From the NCBI GenBank assembly GCA_032160705.1, contig JAVHVE010000073.1, positions 1-64,000 on the forward strand: a stretch of DNA of 64,000 bases, in the 5' to 3' direction. Made by a program: the position numbers and the translations under genes. Below, in pieces: positions 9,984 through 19,325 of this stretch. This DNA is from QHXM01 sp032160705 (GTDB taxonomy: Bacteria; Acidobacteriota; Blastocatellia; Pyrinomonadales; Pyrinomonadaceae). The notes below the pieces were generated by a model that ran no database searches, was not told where the DNA came from, and was given only the letters and a program-made list of their open reading frames with translations. Numbering within the stretch: position 1 is the first letter of the stretch; each line of letters opens with the position of its first letter.

Positions 9984-11287
9984 AAATTGGCGCGGGCGTA
10001 TGATTCGTCGAGGAGTTCGACTGGATGACAGACGCGCAAAGGTTCTATTCCCCTGAGCCGCGCGCCCGCGCTGATTTGCATATGACAGCCGGGATTGCCT
10101 GTCGTCAAAGTTTGTGCGCCGGTATCTTTAATGTGTTTGAGCTTTTCATTTAAGACGCGCTCTGACATCTCAGCTTCAAGCAGATTATAAATGCCTGCGC
10201 CGCCGCAGCACACCTCGCTTCCTTCCAGCGGAAGGAAGCGCATGCCGGGAATAGCCCTCAACATCTCAAGCGGTGCTTCCGTCGCGCGTTGTCCGTAAAG
10301 CAGATGGCAGGAAGCGTCGTAGGTGGTCACGCTCTCGTCAAGTGCTGCGCCCTGACGAATGCCGGTTGTCTCAAGCTGCTGGCTGATGTCGCGCACCCGC
10401 GCGCTGAAGTCGCGGGCACACTTGGCATACTCAGCGTCATTTTCCAGCAGATGAGCGTAAGCAACGAGAAGCGCGCCGCACCCACCCGCGTTGGTGATAA
10501 TCTTTGCATCAGCTTCATCCGCGAAAGCGTCAATGTTGCGCCGCGCAAGCTGACGCGCTCCCTCCAGATCGCCAGCGTGAGCGTGAAGCGCGCCGCAGCA
10601 AACTTGGGCCGAGGGTGCGCGCACAGAGCAGCCATTGGCTTCAAGCACCCGCTTTGTCGCACGATTGACGCGCGCAAAGAGTCCTTCCGTCACGCAGCCT
10701 GTGAAGAGTAGCGCCTGTTGTCCAGTCGAGCCGGTAACCATCTTCGCTTTCTTTTCATGCGCGCTTCCTTTGGCAGCGAGAGAGCTATCGAGAAGAGCGA
10801 GGGCAAACTCAAATCGCGGCGAGATGAGACGTGCGAGGCGAGATTTAATCAACAGCCGGGGCAAGCGTATGTTTCGCATCAACCGCGTAAGCGTAAAAGC
10901 GAAACGCAACCTTGCGGGCTGAAGCCAGATATGATGCAGCACAAAATGCAACAGGCGGGAGCGCAGGCTGCGGCGGTGCACGTTTGTGTGTTCCAAGTCG
11001 GCGCGCGCAGCTTCGAGCAGTTGTCCATACTCCACACCCGCCGGGCAAACAGACTCGCACGCGCGGCAACCCAGACAGCGATTGATGTGCTGGCGAAAGG
11101 CATTGGAAGCAGGAGACAGTCGCTCCTCTTCAACCGCGCGCATCAGGTAAATACGTCCACGCGGGCTATCGTTCTCATCGCCCGTATGAATGTACGTCGG
11201 GCACGCCTCAAGGCACAGCCCACAATGAACACAAGCCAGTAGCTTGTCTTCCTCCGCCGCCAGTACGCTTGTTAATTGAGAGGGCAT
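9962..11287 (-). CDS. glcF: Glycolate oxidase iron-sulfur subunit GlcF
   Basis: A 441-residue iron-sulfur protein. Two ferredoxin-type clusters are seen near the N-terminus (CVHCGLCLEACP and CLGCRACESVCP), followed by two CCG heterodisulfide-reductase-like domains (VCCGALHAHAG and EVCCGGAGIYN). It passes electrons from glycolate oxidation by GlcD to the membrane quinone pool. It lies downstream of ggt and the GlcD-GlcE fusion on the same strand. The gap before it is filled by a foldback repeat and no ribosome site is visible next to the ATG. Confidence 0.92.
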   Translation of the reverse strand: MPSQLTSVLAAEEDKLLACVHCGLCLEACPTYIHTGDENDSPRGRIYLMRAVEEERLSPASNAFRQHINRCLGCRACESVCPAGVEYGQLLEAARADLEHTNVHRRSLRSRLLHFVLHHIWLQPARLRFAFTLTRLMRNIRLPRLLIKSRLARLISPRFEFALALLDSSLAAKGSAHEKKAKMVTGSTGQQALLFTGCVTEGLFARVNRATKRVLEANGCSVRAPSAQVCCGALHAHAGDLEGARQLARRNIDAFADEADAKIITNAGGCGALLVAYAHLLENDAEYAKCARDFSARVRDISQQLETTGIRQGAALDESVTTYDASCHLLYGQRATEAPLEMLRAIPGMRFLPLEGSEVCCGGAGIYNLLEAEMSERVLNEKLKHIKDTGAQTLTTGNPGCHMQISAGARLRGIEPLRVCHPVELLDESYARANFYESTEE

Positions 11288-11290
11288 AAT

Positions 11291-11400
11291 AACTACAGAA
11301 TACAGAATACAGAAGACAGGAGACAGAAGTCAGAAGATAAGGCCGAGAACCGCTTTTGTTTTTATTCTGACTCCTGTCTTCTGTCTCCTGACTCCTGCTC
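11291..11400 (+). repeat. Heptamer-arm foldback repeat, copy 1 (ggt-glcF gap)
   Basis: The left arm is made of CAGAATA, CAGAAGA, CAGGAGA and CAGAAGT words; the core around 11339-11362 reads AAGGCCGAGAACCGC then a T-rich run; the right arm is the pyrimidine complement (CTGTCTTCTGTCTCCTG). The arms can fold into a long imperfect hairpin. It fills almost the whole gap between two co-directional genes. Confidence 0.85.
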
Positions 11401-13173
11401 TTAGTACCCCACCGGCACTCCGTCGTTGCGTGGGTCGCTTGCGCCGAGGCGCATGCCTGTGCCTGCTTCGATCATGACGCCTTCAGCGCTGGCGATGTTG
11501 CGCGGGGTTGTGGCCTCCTCAAGCTTGTGCCCGCGCGATTCGAGCGCCCGCATGGTGTCTGCCGAAAGGCCGAAAGGCTCATGGCGCACCAGGTCAGGAA
11601 ACCATTGATGGTGGATGCGCGGCGCGTCAATAGCCTGCTGGATGTTCATGCCATGATCTATGATGTTCAGGATGATTTGCAGCACGGCGTTGATGATTCT
11701 TGCGCCGCCGCGTGCGCCAACTGCGAACCAGAGAGAGCCATCTTTGCGCAGCACAATCGTCGGCGTCATCGAAGAGAGGGGGCGCTTGCCCGGAGCGATA
11801 CTGTTGCGCTCGCCTTGAATCACTCCCCAGAGATTCGGCGTTCCCGGCTTTGAGGTGAAGTCGTCCATCTCATCGTTCAGAAGAATACCCGTTCCTTTGG
11901 CGGTCACGCCTGAGCCGTAGAGATCGTTGAGCGTATAAGTATTCGCGACGACATTGCCCTGCGGGTCAACGACGGAAAAGTGTGTGGTCTGTCCCGTTTC
12001 ATTCTCTTCCGGGCGACCACCGCGAATCTCTATGCTCGTCGAAGCGCGATCTAACTTGATGGTGCTGCGCTGCCGTGCTGCGTAGCCCTTGCTAATCATC
12101 TGCGCGACGGGCACGCTCGCATAATCCGGGTCGCCCATGTACTCCGCGCGGTCAGCGTAAGCGCGCCTCATGGCTTCAATCAGCAGGTGATATCTCTCTG
12201 AGGACAGAGGATTCATCGCACCTAGATCGTAACCTTCCAGAATATTAAGCATCTCCATCAAGACGACTCCCCCCGAAGACGGCGGCGGCATGGAGATGAT
12301 TTCGTGGCCGCGATACGTGGAACGGAGCGGCGTGCGCTCCCTTGGCGTGTAGCGACGCAAATCTTCCAGCGTGATGAGACCTTTGTGGCGTCGCATGTCA
12401 TCTGCGATGAGACGCGCCGTCAAGCCTCTATAAAACTCGCGCGCGCCGTTTCTTTGCAGCCTGAGAAGCGTTCGGGCAAGCTCAGGCTGGCGCAGCGCAG
12501 CTCCTTCCGTGTAGTGATTCCCGTTGTTCAGGAAAATCTTTTGGCTATCTTCGTATTGCGAGAGCTTGCGCTCGTTATCCGTGAGCGTTCCCGCGATTCG
12601 ATAGCTCAATTTAAACCCTTGGGCGGCGAGCTTTCGCGCCGGCTCAATCAATTGCCTCCAGGTGAATCTGCCCGATCCGTATTTCTTGAGCGCCATCTCC
12701 AACCCGGCGGCAGTTCCGGGCACACCCGGCGCGCGGTAGCCAACGGTTGACGAGCCTTCGCCTTTAATCAACTCACCCCGCGCGTCCAGATACATCTGGC
12801 GTGTGGCTGCCAGCGGCGCGACCTCGCGATAATCAATCGCGGTTGTCTGGCCATTGCGAAAACGAATCAGCATGAAACCGCCGCCGCCAAGATTGCCTGC
12901 TTCCGGGTAGACAACCGCCAGAGCAAAAGCGACAGCCACCGCAGCATCAACAGCGTTCCCCCCGCGCTTCATCACCTCCGTGCCGATTTCAGATGCGAGG
13001 CGGCTGGTCGAAGCAACCATCGCGTGCGGCGCGCGCACAGGTTCTCGCCACCCGGCGATGGAGGGAGGCGCTGCGGTATTTTGTTGAAACGCCGCGGAGG
13101 GAGCGCACAGCAGCGCAAACAATAAAAAGGCGACCGAGAATCGTTTCATCATCGTCAACCTGGTAATTATCAT
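11401..13173 (-). CDS. ggt: Gamma-glutamyltransferase (Ntn hydrolase)
   Basis: A 590-residue periplasmic enzyme (583 or 582 if it starts at the internal ATGATG at 13152) that cleaves the gamma-glutamyl bond of glutathione and related peptides and transfers the glutamyl group. A signal peptide is present (FSVAFLLFALLCAPSAAF). The autoprocessing site is at TTHFSVVD, where the second threonine becomes the nucleophile of the small subunit. LNDEMDDF, PLSSMTPTIV and the GARGG loop follow the family pattern. It sits between the GlcD-GlcE fusion and glcF, an unusual position for a glutathione enzyme and possibly an insertion into the glycolate operon. Confidence 0.93.
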   Translation of the reverse strand: MIITRLTMMKRFSVAFLLFALLCAPSAAFQQNTAAPPSIAGWREPVRAPHAMVASTSRLASEIGTEVMKRGGNAVDAAVAVAFALAVVYPEAGNLGGGGFMLIRFRNGQTTAIDYREVAPLAATRQMYLDARGELIKGEGSSTVGYRAPGVPGTAAGLEMALKKYGSGRFTWRQLIEPARKLAAQGFKLSYRIAGTLTDNERKLSQYEDSQKIFLNNGNHYTEGAALRQPELARTLLRLQRNGAREFYRGLTARLIADDMRRHKGLITLEDLRRYTPRERTPLRSTYRGHEIISMPPPSSGGVVLMEMLNILEGYDLGAMNPLSSERYHLLIEAMRRAYADRAEYMGDPDYASVPVAQMISKGYAARQRSTIKLDRASTSIEIRGGRPEENETGQTTHFSVVDPQGNVVANTYTLNDLYGSGVTAKGTGILLNDEMDDFTSKPGTPNLWGVIQGERNSIAPGKRPLSSMTPTIVLRKDGSLWFAVGARGGARIINAVLQIILNIIDHGMNIQQAIDAPRIHHQWFPDLVRHEPFGLSADTMRALESRGHKLEEATTPRNIASAEGVMIEAGTGMRLGASDPRNDGVPVGY

Positions 13174-13230
13174 TTCGAGTTGTTAGAACTAACGGGTCGT
13201 CGGATAGTAAAACGGAAAAACTTTGCGCGC

Positions 13231-16065
13231 TCAAGCATTCATGGCGAATCTGCCAGGGCTGAGCATCCCGTTTGTGTCCAGCTCCTTCTTCACGCGTCGC
13301 ATCAACCCGGCCTTTGTCCCGACATCGCCCCAGGCATCAAGAGAATTCTTAATCACCTGCGGAGCATGTTCGATGACAAGCGAGCCGCCAACCGCGCGTG
13401 CGCTGGCGCGTAATTTCCTGAGCGAGCCAATGCACGAATCCGACTCTTCGATTGAAGCATTCATCACCCGAAGCCTTCCATCAGCAACACTCGCCTGCCA
13501 GAGCGAGGCGGAAGAGAACGCTGTCCCGCCGTCTTTCATCACCCGATCAAGGAACGCCTCTAACTCAGTCGGCAACAGGCAAGCGCGCCAGCTCAGTTGA
13601 TTGGTTTCTGCTAAAGGGAGAGCGGCCAATCCGAGCCAGTACGTTGCATCGTCGTTGAAAGTGTCGTACTGCGCGCTCGGTAAATCCTTGCGCAGCAATT
13701 TGAGAGTTTGTTCTGTCTGGTAAGCAACTGTCTCAGGCGTTCCAGCATACCGAATGAGCAGCGCCGGGCAGGTCTCCTCGTGCGGAAGGGAAAGCCTTTG
13801 AGCAGCGCCGGGTGACAGCAATTCGATGGCGACGGGCAGCAAGCGAGCGTCGAGCACTGAGCGGGCAGAGCGCAGCAGGGAAGCAAGAGACCCGTTGGCG
13901 ACGATGGTTGTAGTTTGCGCCGGTATGGGACGCAGCTTGAAGGTTAATTCGAGAATCAGGCAGAGCGTGCCATAGCTGCCCGTAAACAGTTTACAGAGAT
14001 CGTAGCCCGCAACATTTTTCACGACGCGCCCGCCAGCCTTGATAATCCTTCCATCAGCGAGAGCCACGCGCATCCCGATGACCGCTCCTCGCGGCGCGCC
14101 AAAACCGAAACATTGCGCGCCGCTCATGCCCGTAGCCACAACTCCGCCGATAGTCGCCCTTCCATCATCCGGCGGGTCGAGCGGCAGCCATTGCCCTGCT
14201 CGACCGAGTTCGGCATTGAACGCATCAAGCCCCAAGCCCGCTTCAGCCGTCGCCACCAGATCAGCCGGTTCGTGTTCGATGATGCGCTGCATTCGCCTTG
14301 CGCTAATAATTACGTCAGCGCGCCGGAGTGGATTACCGGCATCAAGCCATGTCCCAGCCCCTGCCGGAACAACCGCCCAACGCTCTCGCGCGGCCAGGCG
14401 TAAAGCTTCACATGCTTCTTCGACGGTAACTGGGGCAACCGTGATCTTCCCACCTGCCGCCGTAATGCTATCTTCGCCGACGATGTTAGAAAGATAACGA
14501 TATGCTACTTCGGAATTGAACGACTGAAGCTGGGGCGTAGCTGGGAGCGCAGGCACCTTTGCCTGCATGAGAGCACGAGCGCGAACATCATTAGCGTGCT
14601 CAGGCACGCTTGCAGGCAAGGATGCCTGCGCTCCCGGCGTCGTGCCCCGAGCCTGCCGCGTGGCTGCCTTCGCTTCGCCGCAACTGCGCGAGGTGGGAAT
14701 GATTTTACCGGGATTGCAGAGTCCTGTGGGGTCGAAAGCTGCGCGCACACACAGCATCGCATCCATATCGTCTGTGCTGAAGATGAGCGGCAGATAATCG
14801 CTCTTATCCAGGCCGACGCCGTGCTCGCCCGTAATTGTGCCACCCGCGCGAACGCACGTTTCCATGATCTCACGCCCGGCTTCTTTCACTCTAAAAACTT
14901 CTTCCGCGTGGCGCGAATCGAAGCAGATGACCGGATGCAGGTTGCCGTCGCCCGCATGAAAAAGATTGGCGATGCGAAGATGATACTTTGCGCCGATGCT
15001 GTAAATTTCGGCGAGCACTTCCGGCAAACGAGAGCGCGGGACAACAGCGTCCTGCAACATCAAGTCCGGCGAGATGCGACCCATCGCGCCGAACGCCCCT
15101 TTGCGCGCCGCCCAAAACTTCTTGCGCTCCTTTTCATCCGTCGCGAGACGGACGCTGCGCGCGCCGTGCTGCCTACATAAACTTTCAGCGTGTAAAGCTT
15201 CATCGTCCAACCCGGCTTCCAATCCATCAAGCTCAATCAAGAGCACCGCTTCTGCGTCCAATGGTAAACCGGCAGCAAAGACGCTCCGCTCGACTGCGCG
15301 AATCGTCTCTCCGTCAACCATCTCCAGCGCAGACGGAATCAAACCAGCAGCGATGATTGCCGAAACAGCGTGGCTCGCGTCGTCAACGCTTAAAAAGTCC
15401 GCCAGCAAAGTTCTCACGGCTGATGGAAGCGGACTAAGGCGCAGGGTTGCTTCGGTCGCGATGCCGAACGTTCCTTCAGAGCCGATGAAGACGCCGAGCA
15501 GGTCGTAGCCAATCGTGTCCGGGCATGCGCCGCCAAGATCAACAATCTCGCCTCCGGCCAGCACGACTCGCGCCGCAGAAACGTGGTCAACCGTCATCCC
15601 GTACTTGAGGCAATGAATGCCGCCCGCGTTCTCCGCGATGTTGCCGCCGATGGTGCAGGTCATCTGGCTCGAAGGGTCTGGCACGTAATGCAGGCCATAG
15701 GGAGCGGCGACGCGCGACAGTTGCGCGTTGACCATTCCGGTTTCCACTGTCGCGAGGCGATTCTCGACATCAAGCTTCAGCAGCCGACGCATTCGCGCGA
15801 GTTCGAGGACGACGCCTCGGTTTACGGCCAGCGCGCCGCCGGAGAGTCCCGTGCCTGCGCCGCGCGGAGCAAAAGGAACACCATCGCGCGCCAGCACGCG
15901 CAGAATCTCTGCGACCTCTTCGGTAGAAGTGGGAAAGACGACCGCGCGGGGCAGGTACTTGTGCTGCGGCAGCCCGTCGCATTCGTAAACGAGCAACTCG
16001 TCCGGTTCAGTCAGCACGGCCTCGCGCCCGGCAGCCGCGCGCAAGTTTTCGATTAGTGTGTCCAC
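13231..16065 (-). CDS. Fused glycolate oxidase subunits GlcD and GlcE
   Basis: A 944-residue protein with two FAD-binding type-4 units. Residues about 1-460 match GlcD, with a PCMH FAD-binding region (FAPRGAGTGLSGGAL, DPSSQMTCTIGGNIAENAGG) and an oxidase C-terminal domain (HAGDGNLHP, GEHGVGLDK). Residues about 530-944 match GlcE (VPAGAGTWLD, ATIGGVVATGMSG, NVAGYDLCKL). It oxidises glycolate or a related 2-hydroxyacid with GlcF. GlcD and GlcE are separate proteins in E. coli. The linker (about residues 477-508) is encoded by a palindromic repeat, so the fusion may have arisen by repeat insertion at the old gene junction. Confidence 0.88.
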   Translation of the reverse strand: MDTLIENLRAAAGREAVLTEPDELLVYECDGLPQHKYLPRAVVFPTSTEEVAEILRVLARDGVPFAPRGAGTGLSGGALAVNRGVVLELARMRRLLKLDVENRLATVETGMVNAQLSRVAAPYGLHYVPDPSSQMTCTIGGNIAENAGGIHCLKYGMTVDHVSAARVVLAGGEIVDLGGACPDTIGYDLLGVFIGSEGTFGIATEATLRLSPLPSAVRTLLADFLSVDDASHAVSAIIAAGLIPSALEMVDGETIRAVERSVFAAGLPLDAEAVLLIELDGLEAGLDDEALHAESLCRQHGARSVRLATDEKERKKFWAARKGAFGAMGRISPDLMLQDAVVPRSRLPEVLAEIYSIGAKYHLRIANLFHAGDGNLHPVICFDSRHAEEVFRVKEAGREIMETCVRAGGTITGEHGVGLDKSDYLPLIFSTDDMDAMLCVRAAFDPTGLCNPGKIIPTSRSCGEAKAATRQARGTTPGAQASLPASVPEHANDVRARALMQAKVPALPATPQLQSFNSEVAYRYLSNIVGEDSITAAGGKITVAPVTVEEACEALRLAARERWAVVPAGAGTWLDAGNPLRRADVIISARRMQRIIEHEPADLVATAEAGLGLDAFNAELGRAGQWLPLDPPDDGRATIGGVVATGMSGAQCFGFGAPRGAVIGMRVALADGRIIKAGGRVVKNVAGYDLCKLFTGSYGTLCLILELTFKLRPIPAQTTTIVANGSLASLLRSARSVLDARLLPVAIELLSPGAAQRLSLPHEETCPALLIRYAGTPETVAYQTEQTLKLLRKDLPSAQYDTFNDDATYWLGLAALPLAETNQLSWRACLLPTELEAFLDRVMKDGGTAFSSASLWQASVADGRLRVMNASIEESDSCIGSLRKLRASARAVGGSLVIEHAPQVIKNSLDAWGDVGTKAGLMRRVKKELDTNGMLSPGRFAMNA
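14543..14635. repeat. Palindromic repeat inside the GlcD-GlcE coding sequence
   Basis: The 24-base arm at 14543-14566 (begins GGGAGCGCAGGCA) is repeated in inverse orientation at 14612-14635 with 22 of 24 matches, around a 45-base centre. It stays in frame and encodes the low-complexity linker between the two enzyme halves. Confidence 0.8.
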
Positions 16066-16234
16066 ATTTTGCTGGAAGAGCGAAGCATGATTCTTCTACC
16101 GTCTCGATAAGAGTCAATGATACACTACGCGCCCGGTCTTGAAATAATTTCCTTAACGGCACTTTGCGGCGTGATGACGGCTCGGAGCAGGCGAGTTAGC
16201 TCTCTAGTCGTGTTTGGATGAAGGAGCAGCCGAA

Positions 16235-17554
16235 GTGGAATTCACCATCGTCGAAGGTCTCAAGACGCTCAAACTTGACCTTGTCTTCACACTTGCTCTC
16301 GCAGCGCTGTTCCTCTTCATCGGTTATGCGCTTCAACGACGCATCAAGTTTCTGGCGCGCTCAAGCATTCCTGCGCCAGCCATCGGCGGCCTTCTCTTTG
16401 CTCTCATCTTACTTCTGTTGTACGCGCGCGGCGTACTCGGTGTGACGATTGACACCAGCCTCCGCACTCCTTTGCAGACAGCCTTTTTTACGGCCATCGG
16501 TTTGAGCGCAACTCTGGCGTTACTGCGCGCTGGCGGCTGGCGCATGGGCTTCTTCTGGCTGATCGCTTCCGTGATGGCGATTGTCCAAAACATCGTCGGC
16601 ATCGGCCTGGCGCGGGCGATGAATGCGCCCGCACCGCTCGGAATCATCTGTGGCGCACTCACGTTAACGGGAGGCCCTGCGACGGGACTCGCACGCACAA
16701 ATGATTTCGAGCAACTCGGTATCAGCGGCGCGGGTGCGCTCATCATCGCTTCGGCGACTTTCGGGATTTTCATGGCCAGTCTCATTGGCAACCCGGTCGC
16801 GACCGCGCTCATTCGCCGTTTTCGTTTGAAACCTAAACCGGAAGAGGGCGCGGGCGATGAGGGGACAGATAAATTCTGGGCGGTTGGCCCTGTGGGAGAG
16901 ACCGAGCCGGATATCCCCCGGATGGAGAAAGTTGCCGAAAAGACGCGCGAGCCTTTGACGGGCGTAGTGCTTCTCAAAACCTTAATGCTTATTCTACTCA
17001 TCATGGGCGTCGGCGCTTTAATTGGAATGGGCATGGCGCGGCTTGGCGATATGCTGCCGAAGGGCAGCGTGTTCGCCTCGCTCGTCAAGCTGCCGGGTTA
17101 CATTGGCGCGATGATTGTCGCCGCCATCGTGCGCAATCTGGATGATCGCTATGGCTGGCTCAAAATTGATACGCGAGCCGTAGACGCGCTCGGGACAATC
17201 GCGCTCGCGCTCTTTCTCGTCATTGCTTTGATGGATTTAAAGCTGTGGCAGCTTGCCGGGCTGGCTGTCCCGATGCTGGTCATTCTCGCAGTCCAGGCCG
17301 TCTTGATGATAGCCTACGCCGTTTTCGTGACGTTCGTTCTAATGGGGCGCGATTACGAGGCAGCGGTGACGGCAAGCGGTCACATCGGGTTCGGCCTCGG
17401 AATTACACCGAACGCCGTCGCCAACATGGAAGCTCTCACGGAGCGGTTCGCTCCGGCTCCGCGCAGTTTTTTGATAGTGCCCGTCGTCGGCGCATTCTTC
17501 ATTGATTTCTCGAATGCGCTCATCATTAATTCCTCCATCAACCTGATACGTTGA
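16235..17554 (+). CDS. GltS-like sodium/glutamate symporter family protein
   Basis: A 439-residue inner-membrane protein with about ten to twelve hydrophobic helices. The N-terminal half carries a GltS-like region (IPAPAIGGLLFALILL, GGPATGLARTNDFEQLG) and the second half repeats the fold (GHIGFGLGITPNAVANMEAL, FLIVPVVGAFFIDFSNA). A hydrophilic loop lies near residues 200-245. The GTG at 16235 is chosen because AAGGAG lies eight bases before it, although the frame is open to 16214. It is likely a sodium-coupled carboxylate or amino-acid carrier; the substrate is inference. Confidence 0.8.
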   Translation: MEFTIVEGLKTLKLDLVFTLALAALFLFIGYALQRRIKFLARSSIPAPAIGGLLFALILLLLYARGVLGVTIDTSLRTPLQTAFFTAIGLSATLALLRAGGWRMGFFWLIASVMAIVQNIVGIGLARAMNAPAPLGIICGALTLTGGPATGLARTNDFEQLGISGAGALIIASATFGIFMASLIGNPVATALIRRFRLKPKPEEGAGDEGTDKFWAVGPVGETEPDIPRMEKVAEKTREPLTGVVLLKTLMLILLIMGVGALIGMGMARLGDMLPKGSVFASLVKLPGYIGAMIVAAIVRNLDDRYGWLKIDTRAVDALGTIALALFLVIALMDLKLWQLAGLAVPMLVILAVQAVLMIAYAVFVTFVLMGRDYEAAVTASGHIGFGLGITPNAVANMEALTERFAPAPRSFLIVPVVGAFFIDFSNALIINSSINLIR

Positions 17555-17567
17555 GAGACAAAATACG

Positions 17568-18545
17568 ATGACCTGCAAAACTTTGATTATTGCTCTGGCC
17601 GCTTGTTTGTTATTACTCACCTTTGTTCCCGCGACGCTGGCGCAGGGCAGCGTCGTTACCCAGAAGGATGCGGTGTTAAAGCCCGTGCCTGACACCGCTC
17701 TGCAACAACTAGTTGACGAGGCTGCGCGAGAGACGCTTGAAAAGTTCAAAGATAAAAATCTTCAGGAGAGCAATCTGGCAATCACGCTGATTGATTTGAG
17801 CGATGCGCAGCGCCCACTTCAGGCCAGCTTTCGCGGCAATGAGCCCATCTACCCGGCAAGCGTCGTCAAGTTGTTCTACCTCGCGATGGCTCATCATTTG
17901 CTCGAAGAGGGGAAACTAAAAGAGACGGATGAATTGCGGCGCGCCTTGAAAGACATGATCGTTGATTCGTCGAATGATGCAACGAGCTTCGTGCTGGACA
18001 CTGTCACGGGCACAACGAGCGGGACGGAATTGCAAGGCGCTGAATTGAAGAAGTGGGCGGAGAAGAGAAATGCGGTCAACCGTTATTTCACATCGCTGGG
18101 GTACACAGGAATCAACGTCAACCAGAAAACTTTCTGCGAAGGTCCGTATGGGCGCGAGCAACTGTTTCGCGGCTCAAAGGGCGAGAATCGCAACAAGCTG
18201 ACGACCGATGCCACCGCCCGCCTGCTCGCAGAGATTGCGACCAATCACGCCGTCACACCAGTACGTAGCGCGGCGATGATGGAGTTGCTGAAACGTGATT
18301 ACTCTGGAAAGAGCACGGATGCAGACGATCAGGCGCACGGGTTTACCAGCATCGCGCTCAAACCAGGAGCGCGCCTCTGGTCGAAAGCCGGTTGGACAAG
18401 CACCACCAGGCACGACGCAGCTTACATAGAATTGCCTGAGGGCAAGCGCTTCGTCCTCGTCACTTTCACCACAGATCATTCCAGCGAGCGCGAGATTATT
18501 CCCACCGTAGCGCGCGTTATCATCGAGGGAATAAACAAAAGATGA
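17568..18545 (+). CDS. Class A beta-lactamase-like serine hydrolase
   Basis: A 325-residue exported protein starting 13 bases after the symporter stop. A signal peptide (LIIALAACLLLLTFVPATLAQG) precedes a class A beta-lactamase/transpeptidase-like fold. The SxxK active-site motif is ASVVKLFY and a second-motif region is SSNDATS; the third motif appears as KAG rather than KTG or KSG. True lactam hydrolysis is uncertain; it may instead be a wall peptidase. It is probably co-transcribed with the upstream carrier. Confidence 0.78.
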   Translation: MTCKTLIIALAACLLLLTFVPATLAQGSVVTQKDAVLKPVPDTALQQLVDEAARETLEKFKDKNLQESNLAITLIDLSDAQRPLQASFRGNEPIYPASVVKLFYLAMAHHLLEEGKLKETDELRRALKDMIVDSSNDATSFVLDTVTGTTSGTELQGAELKKWAEKRNAVNRYFTSLGYTGINVNQKTFCEGPYGREQLFRGSKGENRNKLTTDATARLLAEIATNHAVTPVRSAAMMELLKRDYSGKSTDADDQAHGFTSIALKPGARLWSKAGWTSTTRHDAAYIELPEGKRFVLVTFTTDHSSEREIIPTVARVIIEGINKR

Positions 18546-18720
18546 CTGGTCTGTTTTGACGTTGCCATCAAACGCTGGCGGAACTTTTCCGGTCATTGGG
18601 TGTCTAAGAAACCGACAAGTTGAGTGGCTGACGGTTGCCTGTATTAGGCGCGAGGCTGACAAGCCAACGTCTGCTGACAGGTCTGTTTGATGGGGGATAA
18701 CACAAAAGGAGCGTAGACCC

Positions 18721-19215
18721 ATGAGTGTAGAGAAAGTAATGAAGAAAGCCGTGCCTTACATTAACGTCACACCGCTGATAGATGTCTTGCTGGTGCTCCT
18801 CATCATTTTCATGGTGGTTACACCCATGAAACCGAGCCGCTTCAAAGCTCTCATTCCAGAGCCGCCCAGGCCGACGCAAGGCACGCCGCCAGACGGCAGC
18901 ATTCTCACCCTCGTCGTGACCATCAAGCAGGACGGGGCGCTTGAATTGAATAAAACCGGCGACATCGGGTCTGTCAATGACACCGGGAAGTTGAGCGCAA
19001 AACTGGCGGAGCTTTTTCAACAGCGGCTGGAGAAGCACGTCTATCGAGCCGACATGATTGACAGAATTGACCTGCCTGAAGAAAAGCGAATTCAGCGAAC
19101 CGTCTTCATTAAAGCGCCGAGAGCAATCACGTATGGCGAGGTCGCCAAAGTGATAGACGGAATCCGTGGCGCAGGAGCCGAGCCAATCGGCCTCCAGATT
19201 GACGAGTTGGATTAA
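18721..19215 (+). CDS. exbD: ExbD/TolR family biopolymer transport protein
   Basis: A 164-residue inner-membrane protein with one N-terminal helix (LIDVLLVLLIIFMVV) carrying the conserved aspartate of INVTPLIDV, followed by a periplasmic domain. ExbD uses proton flow with ExbB to energise TonB-dependent receptors, or in the TolR version to support outer-membrane constriction. AAAGGAGCG lies upstream of the ATG. No ExbB or TonB gene is adjacent in this window, so its partner must be encoded elsewhere. Confidence 0.9.
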   Translation: MSVEKVMKKAVPYINVTPLIDVLLVLLIIFMVVTPMKPSRFKALIPEPPRPTQGTPPDGSILTLVVTIKQDGALELNKTGDIGSVNDTGKLSAKLAELFQQRLEKHVYRADMIDRIDLPEEKRIQRTVFIKAPRAITYGEVAKVIDGIRGAGAEPIGLQIDELD

Positions 19216-19216
19216 G

Positions 19217-19325
19217 AGCAGAATTCAGGAGACAGAATCCAGAAGCCAGAAGTCAGGAGACAGAATGATAAGGCTGAGAACCGCTTTAGTTTTTATTCTG
19301 GATTCTGGATTCTGGATTCTGCTTT
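19217..19325 (+). repeat. Heptamer-arm foldback repeat, copy 2 (between exbD and zinc-ribbon gene)
   Basis: Arms consist of CAGGAGA, CAGAATC, CAGAAGC words on the left and GATTCTG x3 on the right, around the core AAGGCTGAGAACCGC (about 19270). It lies between two convergent genes, where it could act as a bidirectional terminator. Confidence 0.85.

Noticed and set aside
11291..11400. CRISPR-like array
   Set aside because: The heptamer words are contiguous with no unique spacers, and the right arm is the inverse complement of the left. It is a foldback repeat; no cas gene is in the window.
16333..17088. Minus-strand frame opposite the GltS-like gene
   Set aside because: Low-complexity, serine- and proline-rich shadow of a membrane protein; no ribosome site or family.
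17568..18545. A true antibiotic-resistance beta-lactamase
   Set aside because: The third active-site motif is KAG instead of KTG/KSG and there is no resistance context; only the fold can be claimed.
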